A stretch of DNA of 64,000 nucleotides from Aggregatibacter actinomycetemcomitans (GCF_003130205.1 NZ_NRDF01000008.1:33355-97354); one strand, 5' to 3'. Positions 19,538 to 28,978 are shown, counted from the first letter of the stretch. Translations and numbers: made by a program. Notes: generated by a model from the sequence alone, not told the origin.

Positions 19538-20671
19538 TTAAATAAACTGATATTTTCCTTTTCCTTGTCCTTCTACCTTTTTAATAATGCCGATTTTTAG
19601 CATTTTTCCAAGCAGATCGGAGGAAGGCGAGGCAGTAAGCGTTAAAATAGCAATAAGGTCAGCACGGGAAAAAATAGAATAGCCGACCGCCAGGTATAAT
19701 TTTTCAATGTGACTGATGGTTTTATATGAAAGCCCTTTTTGATTTTTTAAAAAGTCCTTCAAATTTTGAATATCCTGTTTTTCGGGTTGAATGTCCTGTT
19801 TTTCGAGTTGAATATCCTGTTTTTGGGGTTGAATATCCTGTTTTTTAACTAAAACAGGACTATTGATATGTAACAATCGATTACTTAAGAGATGATTTTC
19901 ATTGAGTAACAAATTTCTAAGAAATAACACGATGTACTCTGTCGTTTCATGTATGTCCTGCGCCAAGTTATTATAATTGGCTCGAACTAACGCATTTCTG
20001 AAATACCATGAATGTTCGGCAAAAATATCATTTGTGACATCAAACCCTAAAGTTTTAAGGTATTTAATAAAAAAGACAGCTGTTGTTCTTGTATTTCCTT
20101 CTTTAAATACATGGATTTGCCATAACCTAGCGATAAAAATCGCCAAATGTTCAATAACTTCATTCAGTAAGAGATTTTTATAACTGAAATTTCTCTCTTG
20201 AGCTAAATCATATTCCAACGTAGCCTTCAATTCCGAAGCACTGCCATAAGACACCGTAGCGCCTTCTAAAACCCACTCTTTTTTAGTGATGTTGTATGTA
20301 CGAATCTGACCGGCATGAGAATAAATGCCATTAAAAAGATATTTATGAATAGATAAATATTGAGTGGTATTGAAGGAAAACGCCGGTTCAGACAATAACT
20401 TCGCAATACGCACCGAAACTTTATCCGCTTCTTCAGTACGCTCATCATTCTCCGAATGCGGCTTTTCTTCATAATATCGACCAATCCACCGCTCTGCCGT
20501 ATCAAGGGAAATTTCCCCTTCAATATTTTTAATTGCCGTATCAATTAAATAGCGGGAAGGTTTTAACCCATCCACATCCTGCAAACCAATTGCCGTTTTC
20601 CACGCATAACCTTTCTCTTTTTTATCGGCTTCAACGTGTCGGATATATTCGGCAAAGGGATCTTTTGTCAT
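19538..20671 (-). CDS. Fic family protein with C-terminal winged-helix-like region
   Basis: A 377-residue protein. The Fic core lies at about residues 100-240, with the motif HVFKEGNTRT at 187-196; the usual HPFxEGNxR Pro is replaced by Val, but the catalytic His and the EGN-R are kept. Fic proteins usually transfer AMP from ATP to a Ser, Thr or Tyr. A possible inhibitory helix is suggested by NIEGE near residue 50. Residues about 272-300 are a KQDIQ(P/L)(Q/E) heptapeptide array encoded by 21-bp tandem repeats. A C-terminal segment (KTISHIEKLYLAVGYSIFSRADLIAIL) resembles a winged helix. It is a lone gene between fdhF and hycI. The target is unknown. Confidence 0.8.
   Translation of the reverse strand: MTKDPFAEYIRHVEADKKEKGYAWKTAIGLQDVDGLKPSRYLIDTAIKNIEGEISLDTAERWIGRYYEEKPHSENDERTEEADKVSVRIAKLLSEPAFSFNTTQYLSIHKYLFNGIYSHAGQIRTYNITKKEWVLEGATVSYGSASELKATLEYDLAQERNFSYKNLLLNEVIEHLAIFIARLWQIHVFKEGNTRTTAVFFIKYLKTLGFDVTNDIFAEHSWYFRNALVRANYNNLAQDIHETTEYIVLFLRNLLLNENHLLSNRLLHINSPVLVKKQDIQPQKQDIQLEKQDIQPEKQDIQNLKDFLKNQKGLSYKTISHIEKLYLAVGYSIFSRADLIAILTLTASPSSDLLGKMLKIGIIKKVEGQGKGKYQFI
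19773..19856 (-). repeat. 21-bp in-frame tandem repeat in the Fic gene
   Basis: Units begin TCCTGTTTTTCGGGTTGAAT at 19773, 19794 and 19815, with a diverged partial unit at 19836. Each encodes KQDIQ plus two variable residues. Gain or loss of units keeps the frame and would only change linker length. Confidence 0.85.
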
Positions 20672-20858
20672 GGGTTGTCCTTGTTAGGTAGAAAAGTGCG
20701 GTCGTTTTTTCTTACGTTTTTTTATAGCGCATGAACGTGTGCGGGTGAAATTCTAGCTTGAGTAAGAGGATTCTACAATCTGAAATTGTATTGTTTGATT
20801 TTCATAAACCGTGAACATATTACATCGAAAAAATATAAGAAAAACCCACCGCACTTCC

Positions 20859-21320
20859 CTACAACACCAGAATCTCCGCAAGCACCCGTCCGTCTTTCAA
20901 AAAATCATACATAAACTGCACGGATTCTTTTACCGCGTCGGTCATGGGGAAACCGAAAGAAACCAGATCCGGTTGAATGCCCACAAAGACGATTTTTTTA
21001 ATGTCTTGTTCCAACTGTTCGATTAAAAAGTTAAGGGGCATATTATGCGTGCTCATGAAGAACATTTCGGCGATGGCTTCTTTTTCGATAATGCGGATTT
21101 TGCCGGGCGCCAGCTCCATATCGGCGGCATCGAAAATCAGCAGAAGCTCGGGTTTAAGTTGCCGTACGATGTGGGTGACATTTTCCGGGGCGGATCCGCC
21201 GTCAAGTGCGGTCCAATTTTCCAACGGATTTTCAGTTAACAGCCGATACAGGTACGGACCGGCGCCGTCATCGCCCATCATACTGTTGCCGACGGTGAGA
21301 ATGATATTGTTACTCGTCAC
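20859..21320 (-). CDS. hycI: Hydrogenase maturation endopeptidase HycI
   Basis: A 153-residue nickel-checking protease that removes the C-terminal peptide of the hydrogenase large subunit after metal insertion. The family motif GNSMMGDDGAGP is near the N-terminus, and Asp18, Asp64 (LIFDAADM) and His92 (STHNMPL) match the nickel-sensing residues of E. coli HycI by my alignment from memory. The start is GTG 21320, overlapping hycH by 11 bases. Its predicted substrate is HyfG in the same operon, which carries a 32-residue extension. Confidence 0.93.
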   Translation of the reverse strand: MTSNNIILTVGNSMMGDDGAGPYLYRLLTENPLENWTALDGGSAPENVTHIVRQLKPELLLIFDAADMELAPGKIRIIEKEAIAEMFFMSTHNMPLNFLIEQLEQDIKKIVFVGIQPDLVSFGFPMTDAVKESVQFMYDFLKDGRVLAEILVL

Positions 21321-21717
21321 GACGTTTCACCATGATATACATCACCGGCTCGCGCTGAATGGAAGCCAAGGTGTCCATTAAAATTTCGGTCCATTGTTGA
21401 TGTTGCGGGGTGAAATGAGCTTTATTTTCGTCCAGCGCCTTCGCCAATAAATTCACATGACCGGAATCAATCACGATTTCGCCGAATTTCATTAACCCTG
21501 CAAATTTACGCTTTGCCTCCCCTTCCGGGAACGCGGCGACAAATTGTTGATAATCCTCATAGTCGCAAATCAGTAATTTTTTGAAGCAATCAATCACACC
21601 CACATGGTGACCGATTGCCAAGGAGTAATACATTACTTGCTGCGCCTGTTCCGGCACTTGTTCATCGTTTTCTACGAAACGCTCATTTAATAGATAGAAA
21701 AAGACTTTGGTTGTCAT
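21310..21717 (-). CDS. hycH: Formate hydrogenlyase assembly protein HycH/HyfJ
   Basis: A 135-residue soluble protein of the HycH family, needed for assembly of formate hydrogenlyase in E. coli; its exact step is not known. The conserved segment QVMYYSLAIGHHVGVIDC is plain. In E. coli the hyf copy is called HyfJ and the hyc copy HycH. Here it is the only one seen and takes the HyfJ place after hyfI. AAGGACATATC precedes the ATG. It is separated from hyfI by 426 bases holding an inserted element, but overlaps hycI. Confidence 0.92.
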   Translation of the reverse strand: MTTKVFFYLLNERFVENDEQVPEQAQQVMYYSLAIGHHVGVIDCFKKLLICDYEDYQQFVAAFPEGEAKRKFAGLMKFGEIVIDSGHVNLLAKALDENKAHFTPQHQQWTEILMDTLASIQREPVMYIMVKRRDE

Positions 21718-21778
21718 GATATGTCCTTATAACGACGGAGGATGATAATCTTAGTGCCGGTTTACACTGATGGCGCGC

Positions 21779-21788
21779 GTCGGGAGAC
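21779..21788 (+). repeat. Left copy of 10-bp direct repeat GTCGGGAGAC
   Basis: Identical to 22109-22118 and directly outside the element at 21789-22108, as expected for a target-site duplication. GCGCGC precedes it. Confidence 0.65.
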
Positions 21789-22108
21789 TACAGCTGTTCG
21801 AAATATTATAATTCATTGATATTTTTAAATATCTTGCCTTCCTCCGTTTACGGGGGACAAAACGCAATGCGTTTTGAGCGTTGGCGCTGCCAACGACCCC
21901 AACGGGGTGAGCAAGTGAGTTTCCGAGCTTGCGAATAACGTGCCCGAAGGGCGGAAGGGGGGATTTATCTTGATGTTTTTCACAGGATTATGCTTAAAAA
22001 TTGTGATTTCGCCCCCCTCAGGGCTTCGCCCAGCTCCCCCCCCGTAAACGGGGGGAGCCAAGTTTTTTTCTCTTTATATAAATAGTTACAATGTTTAAAA
22101 CAACTGTG
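21789..22108. mobile_element. Putative 320-bp miniature inverted-repeat element
   Basis: This is non-coding DNA filling most of the 426-base gap between hyfI and hycH. The ends are imperfect inverted repeats: the left begins TACAGCTGTTCGAAATATTA, and the right, read inward, begins CACAGTTGTTTTAAACATTG, with about 24 of the first 33 positions matching. Inside is another inverted pair, CCGTTTACGGGGG (21844-21856) and CCCCCGTAAACGG (22039-22051). Several nested palindromes lie between, for example CAAAACGCAATGCGTTTTG and CGTTGGCGCTGCCAACG. A 10-bp direct repeat flanks it. I see no transposase; a 78-codon frame inside is low-complexity and probably not coding. The family is not recognised. Confidence 0.65.
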
Positions 22109-22118
22109 GTCGGGAGAC
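22109..22118 (+). repeat. Right copy of 10-bp direct repeat GTCGGGAGAC
   Basis: Matches 21779-21788 exactly and is followed by GCGCGC. Removing the element and one copy restores a hairpin with 9-bp arms GCGCGCGTC and GACGCGCGC around GGGA. Confidence 0.65.
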
Positions 22119-22143
22119 GCGCGCTATCGTTTTAGCCAATAAA

Positions 22144-22920
22144 TCAACCGGAAAACGGCATACTGATGGCGTGCAGGCGGTTGACGATTTCGCTCAGGCG
22201 AGGATCCGCTTCCCGTTCCAAGTATTCCCCTAAACGCACGCCGAACGGCACTCTGTCGTCTTCCGACATCATCGCCATAAATTGATTGGCGATGTTGCCG
22301 CCTTGGCGGTAACCGGCGAGACGGCGCGCCTCCCGCTCTAAACTGATACGCAAATCCAACGGAATGCCCGGGAAGCGTAATTTGGCGTCGGCATTCGGGT
22401 CGGCTTTTTCCTGTTTGCCTTTCAGTTTTTGATCGAGCAACCCTAACGCTATGGCGAAACCGTAAATGGTCGCCGCCGGGGTCGGCGGGCAGCCCGGGAT
22501 ATACACATCAATCGGCACGATTTGATCGCTGCCGCCCCAGACGCAATACAAATCATGGAAAATCCCGCCGCCACAGCCGCAAGCGCCGTAAGAAATACAG
22601 ATTTTCGGATCGGGCGCCGCCTGGTAGGCACGCATTGCCGGCGTACGCATAGCACGGGTTACTGCGCCGGTGAACAACAGAATATCCGCATGACGGGGCG
22701 ATGCCACCACTTTAATACCGAAACGCTCCGCGTCGAAGGTCGGCGTGATGGTGCTGAAAATTTCGATTTCGCAACCGTTGCAACCGCCGCAGTCCACACG
22801 ATAGACATACGCCGAACGTTGAATATTCTTCAACAGGGTTTGTTTCATTTTGGCGATATTTTCATCTATGCTGAATGGCGTTGAAATACCATTGACCGGC
22901 ATTGGAATTTGTGTGTTCAT
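22144..22920 (-). CDS. hyfI: Hydrogenase-4 small subunit HyfI
   Basis: This is the [NiFe]-hydrogenase small subunit related to complex I NuoB/PSST, carrying the proximal [4Fe-4S] cluster next to the active site. The cluster ligands are visible in [17 protein letters not shown] and PGCPPTP. I chose ATG 22920 (MNTQIP), which overlaps the hyfH stop as ATGA and gives 258 residues, close to E. coli HyfI. A longer in-frame start exists but reads through hyfH. It faces HyfG and HyfH in the peripheral arm. Confidence 0.94.
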   Translation of the reverse strand: MNTQIPMPVNGISTPFSIDENIAKMKQTLLKNIQRSAYVYRVDCGGCNGCEIEIFSTITPTFDAERFGIKVVASPRHADILLFTGAVTRAMRTPAMRAYQAAPDPKICISYGACGCGGGIFHDLYCVWGGSDQIVPIDVYIPGCPPTPAATIYGFAIALGLLDQKLKGKQEKADPNADAKLRFPGIPLDLRISLEREARRLAGYRQGGNIANQFMAMMSEDDRVPFGVRLGEYLEREADPRLSEIVNRLHAISMPFSG

Positions 22921-23564
22921 CGTCTTTCGCCTCCTGCTAAAACTCTTGAATTTTGCACCGCACTTTCTTCCCGTTGCTCGATCATTTGTTTGAAATTCAG
23001 GCGCACTGGTTCTTTGAAGTCGATGAGTTTCAGCCGCATATTGGATTCCATGTTTGCAGTTTTTTCCAAACTGCCTTGCCGTTTGCACACCGGGCAGGTA
23101 TGCAATACCGCCAGTTTTTGTTTGACCAAATTCGGGTCATCCAAAGTTTGTTTGAATAAATCAATGGTGTAATTCAGCTCTTTATAGGAAATGAACGGTT
23201 GACCGCATTCCTGACAGGCAACGGTCGCAAAGGTGGTTTCTTGATAAAGATCCTGTTTGTTGGTCACCGATAATTCAAAATCCTGCGTTAAACGAATGGC
23301 TTTGGTCGGACACACTTCTTCACAACGACCGCAGAAAATACAGCGCCCTAAGAATAAGGACCAAGTGCGATCGCCGGTCACCGGGTCGGTACGCATGGTT
23401 AAGGCGTTCGCCGGACACGCCATGGTACAGGCGGCACATACAATACATTGATCGGAATTGAGTTCCGGTTTGCCTCTGAAATCATCATCCACTTCATAAG
23501 GTTTGAACGGGTATTTGGTGGTAACGTCACCGGCTTTAAATACGGTTTTAAGTAACTTAAACAT
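22917..23564 (-). CDS. hyfH: Hydrogenase-4 iron-sulfur subunit HyfH
   Basis: A 215-residue NuoI/TYKY-like ferredoxin carrying two [4Fe-4S] clusters ([12 protein letters not shown] and [12 protein letters not shown], residues about 40-85), which bridge HyfA to HyfI in electron transfer. A further four-Cys set (CQECG and CPVCK, about residues 127-175) is like that in E. coli HycF/HyfH. The C-terminal tail is longer than E. coli HyfH (about 181). It starts 13 bases after hyfG and overlaps hyfI by 4. Confidence 0.93.
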   Translation of the reverse strand: MFKLLKTVFKAGDVTTKYPFKPYEVDDDFRGKPELNSDQCIVCAACTMACPANALTMRTDPVTGDRTWSLFLGRCIFCGRCEEVCPTKAIRLTQDFELSVTNKQDLYQETTFATVACQECGQPFISYKELNYTIDLFKQTLDDPNLVKQKLAVLHTCPVCKRQGSLEKTANMESNMRLKLIDFKEPVRLNFKQMIEQREESAVQNSRVLAGGERR

Positions 23565-23577
23565 GCTTCCGCCTCCC

Positions 23578-25308
23578 TTATTTCAATGGTGAGTTTTTAC
23601 GTTCGATGCCGTAGCGTTCGATTTCTTTGTAATCCACGGTTTTCGCCTTGCGTTTGCGCACATCCACCACGGTAACGCGGTCGGTACAGGAATAGCAAGG
23701 GTCGAGACTACCGATAATCAACGGCGCGTCGGAAACCGTATTACCACGCAACATATAACGTAATGTCGGCCAGTTGGCATAGGTTGCCGCACGACAACGC
23801 CAACGGAACAATTTTTGGTTGTCCCCCAGCATTGACCAGTGAATATCTTCACCGCGCGGCGCTTCGGTGATGCCGAGGGCAAAACGTCCCGGTGTGTAAT
23901 TGAAGCCTTCTTTCAGGATTTCGCCGCTAGGTAAGTTATCTACCATGTAATCGATGATATTCATGGATTCAAACACTTCGTTGATCCGCACTTTCACGCG
24001 GGACAACACGTCGCCGTTTGGTTCGGTGAACAAGTCGAAAGGCACATCGCCGTAACCGGAGAACGGATGCACTTTACGTACATCGCGGGCAAAACCGGAA
24101 CCACGAATCATCGGTCCCACCGGGCTGAAATCACGGGCAATGTCTTTCGCCAAAATCCCCACGCCTACGGTGCGTTGTTCCATGTTCGGCGTAGAAAGCA
24201 GAATTTCCGACAAGGTTTTAATTTCCGCACGCATTTCCGCAATCAGCTTGATACATTGTTCACGTTGATGTTTCAGCATATCGCGACGCACCCCGCCGAT
24301 GAGATTAATACCGTAAGTTTTACGCGCGCCGGTGAGCACTTCCGCCAAGGTCATGGATTTTTCCCGCACACGGAAGAACTGCATAAAGCCCGTATCAAAA
24401 CCGGTAAAGTGGCTGGAAAGCCCTAAATTCAACAAATGACTGTGCAACCGTTCCACTTCCAGCAAAATCGCACGGATCCACTGCGCCCGTTTTGGAATTT
24501 GAATGCCTAACGCACTTTCCACGGAATTGGCGTAGGCGACGCTGTGGGTAAACCCGCAAATGCCGCACACACGGTCGGCGAGGAAATTCACCTGGTCGTA
24601 ATCCATGCGGGTTTCCGCCAGTTTTTCCATGCCGCGATGCACATAGAACAAACGGTAATCGGCGTCGATTATGTCTTCACCGTCCACGAACAAACGGAAG
24701 TGTCCCGGTTCGTCGGACGTAATATGTAACGGCCCGATCGGCACGATACGCGCTTCGCCTTTTTCGTTAATAAATTCGTAAGTTTCCGTCGCCGTTGTCG
24801 GATCCGGACGCAAGCGATAATCCATGGAATCTTTACGCAACGGGTAAAGATCGTCCGGCCAGTCGTCCGGTAATACCAAACGGCGTTGATCGGGCAAACC
24901 CACGGTTTTCAAACCGTACATATCGAACAATTCACGTTCGCCCCACACCGCCGCTTTTACTTTCGGCGTGATGGACGGGAATTCCAACGTAATGGGATCC
25001 ACCAAGGCTTTAATGGTGATGAAGGTTTTCACTTCCCCTTCCATGGAAAGCACATAGTACACCGCATAATTGCCGTGAATCGTCCGTTCGTCATTGCCGA
25101 ACACCAACGGCAACCAGCCGTCATGTTGGTAGTAAAGGTATTCCACCACGTCAGGTAACATATTGGTTTTAATGGTGAGCGTCACCTGATTCGGTGTTGA
25201 CCACTCCTCGTCCAAAATCGTATTCGGAAATTTAGCATTGACTGCTTCAATATAATTTTTGCCAAGCATTTTGCCCGGATCGACGGATGTATTTTTCGTT
25301 AATTCCAT
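23578..25308 (-). CDS. hyfG: Hydrogenase-4 large subunit HyfG
   Basis: This is the catalytic [NiFe] subunit that reduces protons to H2. It combines an N-terminal 30-kDa complex I (NuoC-like) domain with a NuoD-like large-subunit domain. The nickel ligands are Cys248 and Cys251 (RVCGICGFTH) and Cys538 and Cys541 (DPCYSCTDR). A 32-residue tail ending KNSPLK follows Arg544, matching the extension that HycI removes from E. coli HycE. I chose ATG 25308 (MELTKN), preceded by AGAGGGGG; an upstream ATG at 25350 lies inside hyfF. It lies 20 bases after hyfF. Confidence 0.95.
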   Translation of the reverse strand: MELTKNTSVDPGKMLGKNYIEAVNAKFPNTILDEEWSTPNQVTLTIKTNMLPDVVEYLYYQHDGWLPLVFGNDERTIHGNYAVYYVLSMEGEVKTFITIKALVDPITLEFPSITPKVKAAVWGERELFDMYGLKTVGLPDQRRLVLPDDWPDDLYPLRKDSMDYRLRPDPTTATETYEFINEKGEARIVPIGPLHITSDEPGHFRLFVDGEDIIDADYRLFYVHRGMEKLAETRMDYDQVNFLADRVCGICGFTHSVAYANSVESALGIQIPKRAQWIRAILLEVERLHSHLLNLGLSSHFTGFDTGFMQFFRVREKSMTLAEVLTGARKTYGINLIGGVRRDMLKHQREQCIKLIAEMRAEIKTLSEILLSTPNMEQRTVGVGILAKDIARDFSPVGPMIRGSGFARDVRKVHPFSGYGDVPFDLFTEPNGDVLSRVKVRINEVFESMNIIDYMVDNLPSGEILKEGFNYTPGRFALGITEAPRGEDIHWSMLGDNQKLFRWRCRAATYANWPTLRYMLRGNTVSDAPLIIGSLDPCYSCTDRVTVVDVRKRKAKTVDYKEIERYGIERKNSPLK

Positions 25309-25328
25309 TTTTTTCCCCCTCTTGTCGA

Positions 25329-26867
25329 TCATTTCGCTAAACGTTGCCAAGGTAAAACTAACATATCGCCAAAGGATACTTGTTCAGATCCGAGTACGAT
25401 TTCGACCGCACTTTTTAATAACTGCAAGATGGGTTCGGCAATATGAATGCCCATTATGAACATTAATAGCAATAGTATTGCCATTGCTACTAATGAGATT
25501 TTATTAACGTCTCCCGCCTCAATATTATCGGGTTGTTTTCCTAAAACGGTTTTCAGAATCATTAAAGCTAATCCTGCCAACACAATGGTTAATAAGATTA
25601 GACAGAAAATAACCAACCATGTTTTACCCGCGTAAATACCGGCAACCGCAATACTGAATTCGCTGACGAATACGTTAAATGGCGGTAATCCGCCTAATGC
25701 CAATGCACCACCAGCAAAAAGCACGGCACTCACCGGTGCAACCCGCCATAAACCGCGGACTTGATTCATGTCACGGGTTTTGTATTTCAATAAAATGTTA
25801 CCGGAAGCACAGAACAACAAGGTTTTTGCAAGACTATGGTTAATCGTATGCAAAAGTCCGGCAAACACACCGATTGGACCACCCAAACCGAAAGCGAAAC
25901 TGATTAAGCCCATGTTTTCGATACTGGAGTACGCCAGTAATCGTTTGATGTCGAATTGCACGATGATAAACAACGCGGCAGCCAAAACGGAAAGTAACCC
26001 GAATACCAATAACAACGTTTGCGGATAGGCAGAACCGACGGCTTTTGAAACCAAAATGTAGTAACGCAACACCACCAACATGGCGCAATTCAATAACACG
26101 GCAGACAAAATTGCACTCACCGGGCTTGGCGCTTCACTGTGCGCGTCGGATAACCAAGTATGCATTGGAAATAGACCGCACTTTGTACCGAAGCCGATGA
26201 GGATAAATGCGAAGGCGATGTACATGAGCATCGGATTTAAACCGGCAGCTTGTTGATTCAACGCGGACCAGAAAATCGCTTGGCTTGGATCCGCCAGCAG
26301 ATTATTTCCGTTAGCAAAAGTTAAGATTGTGCCGTACAAGCCGAACGCCACCCCGACGGAACAAATAATGATGTATTTCCATGCCGCTTCGAGAGACGTT
26401 TTTTGTTTATAAATGCCTACCAAAAATGCGGAACTCAATGTAGTTGCTTCAATGGCAACCCACATAAGAATCACATTATTGGTAATCACGGAAATAATCA
26501 TGGTGAAAAAGAATAAGTGCAAAAATCCGTGATAATTGCAGAAATCCTTAAAGCTAAGATGCCCTTCTTGTAATTCGGTGCCGATATAACCGATGGAATA
26601 AATACCGGCTAATATGCCGACAACCGCAATTAATCCCAAGAAAATCGCGGAGAGACTGTCAATATAGACCCAATTATTTAAGGCACTGATTTCACCTTGA
26701 GTAAGTACGCCGTTAATAATTTGTAGAGCGAATCCCACCATCAAGATTAAGCCCGTTACATGAAGTGCAGTGCAAATTGTCCGATTTTTTGTCGAGCGAC
26801 AGGCAAAGCATGCCAACGCCACGGCTAAAGGTGCGGTCAATAACGCGATTATCCATTGTTCATACAT
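25329..26867 (-). CDS. hyfF: Hydrogenase-4 membrane subunit HyfF (antiporter-like)
   Basis: A 512-residue polytopic subunit of the NuoL/M/N antiporter type, with the typical blocks KCGLFPMHTWLSDAHSEAPSP and RLLAYSSIENMG, including conserved Lys and His residues linked to proton movement in the family. Together with HyfB and HyfD it gives three antiporter-like subunits, so the complex may conserve energy by proton pumping. That is inference; translocation by Hyf is not proven by sequence. It lies 4 bases after hyfE, with ATG 26867 preceded by GGGGTAACGCT. Confidence 0.94.
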   Translation of the reverse strand: MYEQWIIALLTAPLAVALACFACRSTKNRTICTALHVTGLILMVGFALQIINGVLTQGEISALNNWVYIDSLSAIFLGLIAVVGILAGIYSIGYIGTELQEGHLSFKDFCNYHGFLHLFFFTMIISVITNNVILMWVAIEATTLSSAFLVGIYKQKTSLEAAWKYIIICSVGVAFGLYGTILTFANGNNLLADPSQAIFWSALNQQAAGLNPMLMYIAFAFILIGFGTKCGLFPMHTWLSDAHSEAPSPVSAILSAVLLNCAMLVVLRYYILVSKAVGSAYPQTLLLVFGLLSVLAAALFIIVQFDIKRLLAYSSIENMGLISFAFGLGGPIGVFAGLLHTINHSLAKTLLFCASGNILLKYKTRDMNQVRGLWRVAPVSAVLFAGGALALGGLPPFNVFVSEFSIAVAGIYAGKTWLVIFCLILLTIVLAGLALMILKTVLGKQPDNIEAGDVNKISLVAMAILLLLMFIMGIHIAEPILQLLKSAVEIVLGSEQVSFGDMLVLPWQRLAK

Positions 26868-26871
26868 AGCG

Positions 26872-27510
26872 TTACCCCTTCAAACTCATAAGTTGTTTTG
26901 CATCTAATGAATGGAACGTGCGGTAAATTTTATTTACCAACACCACCATTATGATGACCGCAAATATCGCATCGGTAGCAATTCCGATTTCCACTAACTC
27001 CGGTGCTTTATTTGCCAATAAGGCTAAGGTGAGATGAGAACCGTTTTCCATCAAACAATAACCGAACACTTGTTTTACGATATTACGTTGGCTGACGATA
27101 CAGACCAAACCGAGCAAGAAGTGACTTAAGGACACGGAAAGCGCCGGTTTGAGGTGTTCCACCAACGGCAAATCAATCGGGATGACAACAAAGTAGCACA
27201 ATGTCACTATCACTGCTGTGATCGGGATCAACCAAGCGATATTCATTCCGCCGGGTGTTTGACTTTCGTCAATGTTTCGCATGGCATAAATTAAAATCGC
27301 CGGCACTAAAATCACTTTGGTAATAAACGCGCTGATGGACCACATATAGAGCTCGTGCGCCTGCATTTCATAAGCAAGATGCACAAACAACAACACCAAC
27401 ACTAAGGATTGCAAGCCGTAAAACAATGCCGCTTTTTTGGCGGTTCGTACCATAATTACGCAGAGAGAGGTAATAATGAGTAAACTTGCAAGGGTATTTA
27501 TCATTAACAT
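26872..27510 (-). CDS. hyfE: Hydrogenase-4 membrane subunit HyfE
   Basis: A 212-residue membrane protein with about six hydrophobic helices. It is related in its middle part to NuoK (FGYCLMENGSHLTLALLANKAPELVEIG), including the buried Glu typical of that fold. The length fits E. coli HyfE (216). HyfE has no counterpart in the E. coli hyc operon, so its presence marks this as a Hyf-type system. A GGAGGAATCT ribosome site precedes the ATG. Confidence 0.94.
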   Translation of the reverse strand: MLMINTLASLLIITSLCVIMVRTAKKAALFYGLQSLVLVLLFVHLAYEMQAHELYMWSISAFITKVILVPAILIYAMRNIDESQTPGGMNIAWLIPITAVIVTLCYFVVIPIDLPLVEHLKPALSVSLSHFLLGLVCIVSQRNIVKQVFGYCLMENGSHLTLALLANKAPELVEIGIATDAIFAVIIMVVLVNKIYRTFHSLDAKQLMSLKG

Positions 27511-27520
27511 AGATTCCTCC

Positions 27521-28966
27521 TTAACCTGCCAAACCCAGCCAATAGGCGACGATGAAACCGGAACATACGGACATCACCATCAACACCACCAACACGACGC
27601 TCATGGAAAGCGTAATCGGTTGTGCTTTGGCAACGGCTTCTGACGGCTGCCCGATGACGCATTGTCCGAATTTATACAGCAACCACACGAAGGTTGCGGT
27701 GGATTCGATCAAGGTGATAACCATCAAAATGGTGATCCAGCTATATTCATTACCTAACTCAAAGCCGGCAGCAAATAACGGGAATTTACTGAAAAATCCG
27801 TTAAACGGCGGCACCCCGGCAATAGCCAAGGCGGCAACGCCAAATCCCGCACCGACCACCGGCATGGTACGCATAATCCCTTGTAACAACGGCATGGAAC
27901 GGGTTCCTGTGGCATAACTTAAAGAACCTGCCACCAAGAAGAACAAGCTTTTTGCAAAGGCATGGTTAAAGATATAGGCGATGGCGGCGACGAAGGCTAA
28001 TTTAGCCCCCAGCGCGGCAAGAGAAATACCGATAAAAATGTAAGACAATTGGGTGATGGTGGAATACGCCAACAAGCGTTTTAAATCCGTTTGCGGCAAA
28101 TACATCAGGAAGCCGTAGATTAAGGTAATCATCGCCATGATGATGCCCACTTCGCCCACAATATGTGGAATTTCACCGGCAGACATCACCGCACGGGCGA
28201 AAATATACACCCCCACTTTCACCATAGACGCCGCGTGCAAATAAGCACTCACCGGTGTCGGTGCTTCCATGGCGTTCGGTAACCAAATTTGCATCGGCAA
28301 TTGTGCGGATTTACCCCACGCGGCAAACATCACGCCGAATAACACGATGGTTTTCACACTCGGATCCAACTGCTCCAACGCCGTAATGGAAAACGTACCG
28401 GATTTGCTGAATAAATAGGCTGCCGCAATGTATAAACCGATGGCGCCCACATGGGTGATAATTAGGGCTTTCATTGCCGCCGCCATGGCTTTCGGGCTTT
28501 GATAATAACTAATTAATGCCCAGGAACAGCCGCTGGTAATTTCAAAGAACAATAATTGTCCCGCCAAGGTGGAGGATAACACCAAGCCCGCCATGGCACC
28601 GATAAAGATAAGTAAAAAGGCGTAAAAACGCGGTAAGCCGTTGTGCGGGTGTTCGCGGTTTTTATCGGTTAAATAGCCACAGGAATATAAGCAGATCAAG
28701 AAACCGAGGCTGACCACGGCAAAGCCGATTAAGGTGCTGACCGCATCCAGCGTCACACCGAAGATCATGGTTTGATCGAACGCCACCAAACCGTAAGTCA
28801 CGCTTTGCTTACCGCTTAAATACCATTGCCCCGCCAATGCGCTGATACAGGCGGTGGTTAAGGCGGCGAAGATTGTGGCTAATTTGGCGAAATGCGTTTT
28901 ATTTAAGCCCACAATAAAGGCGCCCACAAACGGCAAAATGATTGTAATCAGAGCTAAACGTTCCAT
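27521..28966 (-). CDS. hyfD: Hydrogenase-4 membrane subunit HyfD (antiporter-like)
   Basis: A 481-residue antiporter-type subunit (E. coli 479) with about 14 predicted helices. Family signatures are AAWGKSAQLPMQIWLPNAMEAPTPVSAYLHAASMVK and LKRLLAYSTITQL. HyfD is absent from the simpler hyc-type formate hydrogenlyase. It starts with ATG after AAGGAGGAAAAAAT, 12 bases from hyfC. The converging charged residues in helices suggest a proton path, as in NuoM/N. Confidence 0.94.
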   Translation of the reverse strand: MERLALITIILPFVGAFIVGLNKTHFAKLATIFAALTTACISALAGQWYLSGKQSVTYGLVAFDQTMIFGVTLDAVSTLIGFAVVSLGFLICLYSCGYLTDKNREHPHNGLPRFYAFLLIFIGAMAGLVLSSTLAGQLLFFEITSGCSWALISYYQSPKAMAAAMKALIITHVGAIGLYIAAAYLFSKSGTFSITALEQLDPSVKTIVLFGVMFAAWGKSAQLPMQIWLPNAMEAPTPVSAYLHAASMVKVGVYIFARAVMSAGEIPHIVGEVGIIMAMITLIYGFLMYLPQTDLKRLLAYSTITQLSYIFIGISLAALGAKLAFVAAIAYIFNHAFAKSLFFLVAGSLSYATGTRSMPLLQGIMRTMPVVGAGFGVAALAIAGVPPFNGFFSKFPLFAAGFELGNEYSWITILMVITLIESTATFVWLLYKFGQCVIGQPSEAVAKAQPITLSMSVVLVVLMVMSVCSGFIVAYWLGLAG

Positions 28967-28978
28967 ATTTTTTCCTCC

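Noticed and set aside
19773..19856. A short CRISPR-like array
   Set aside because: The 21-bp units are contiguous with no spacers and encode a heptapeptide linker in the Fic gene.
21825..22061. A 78-codon minus-strand frame (starting MAPPVYGGGAG) inside the hyfI-hycH gap
   Set aside because: It follows the palindromes of the repeat element, has low-complexity composition and no ribosome-binding site, so it is best seen as a by-product of the repeat.
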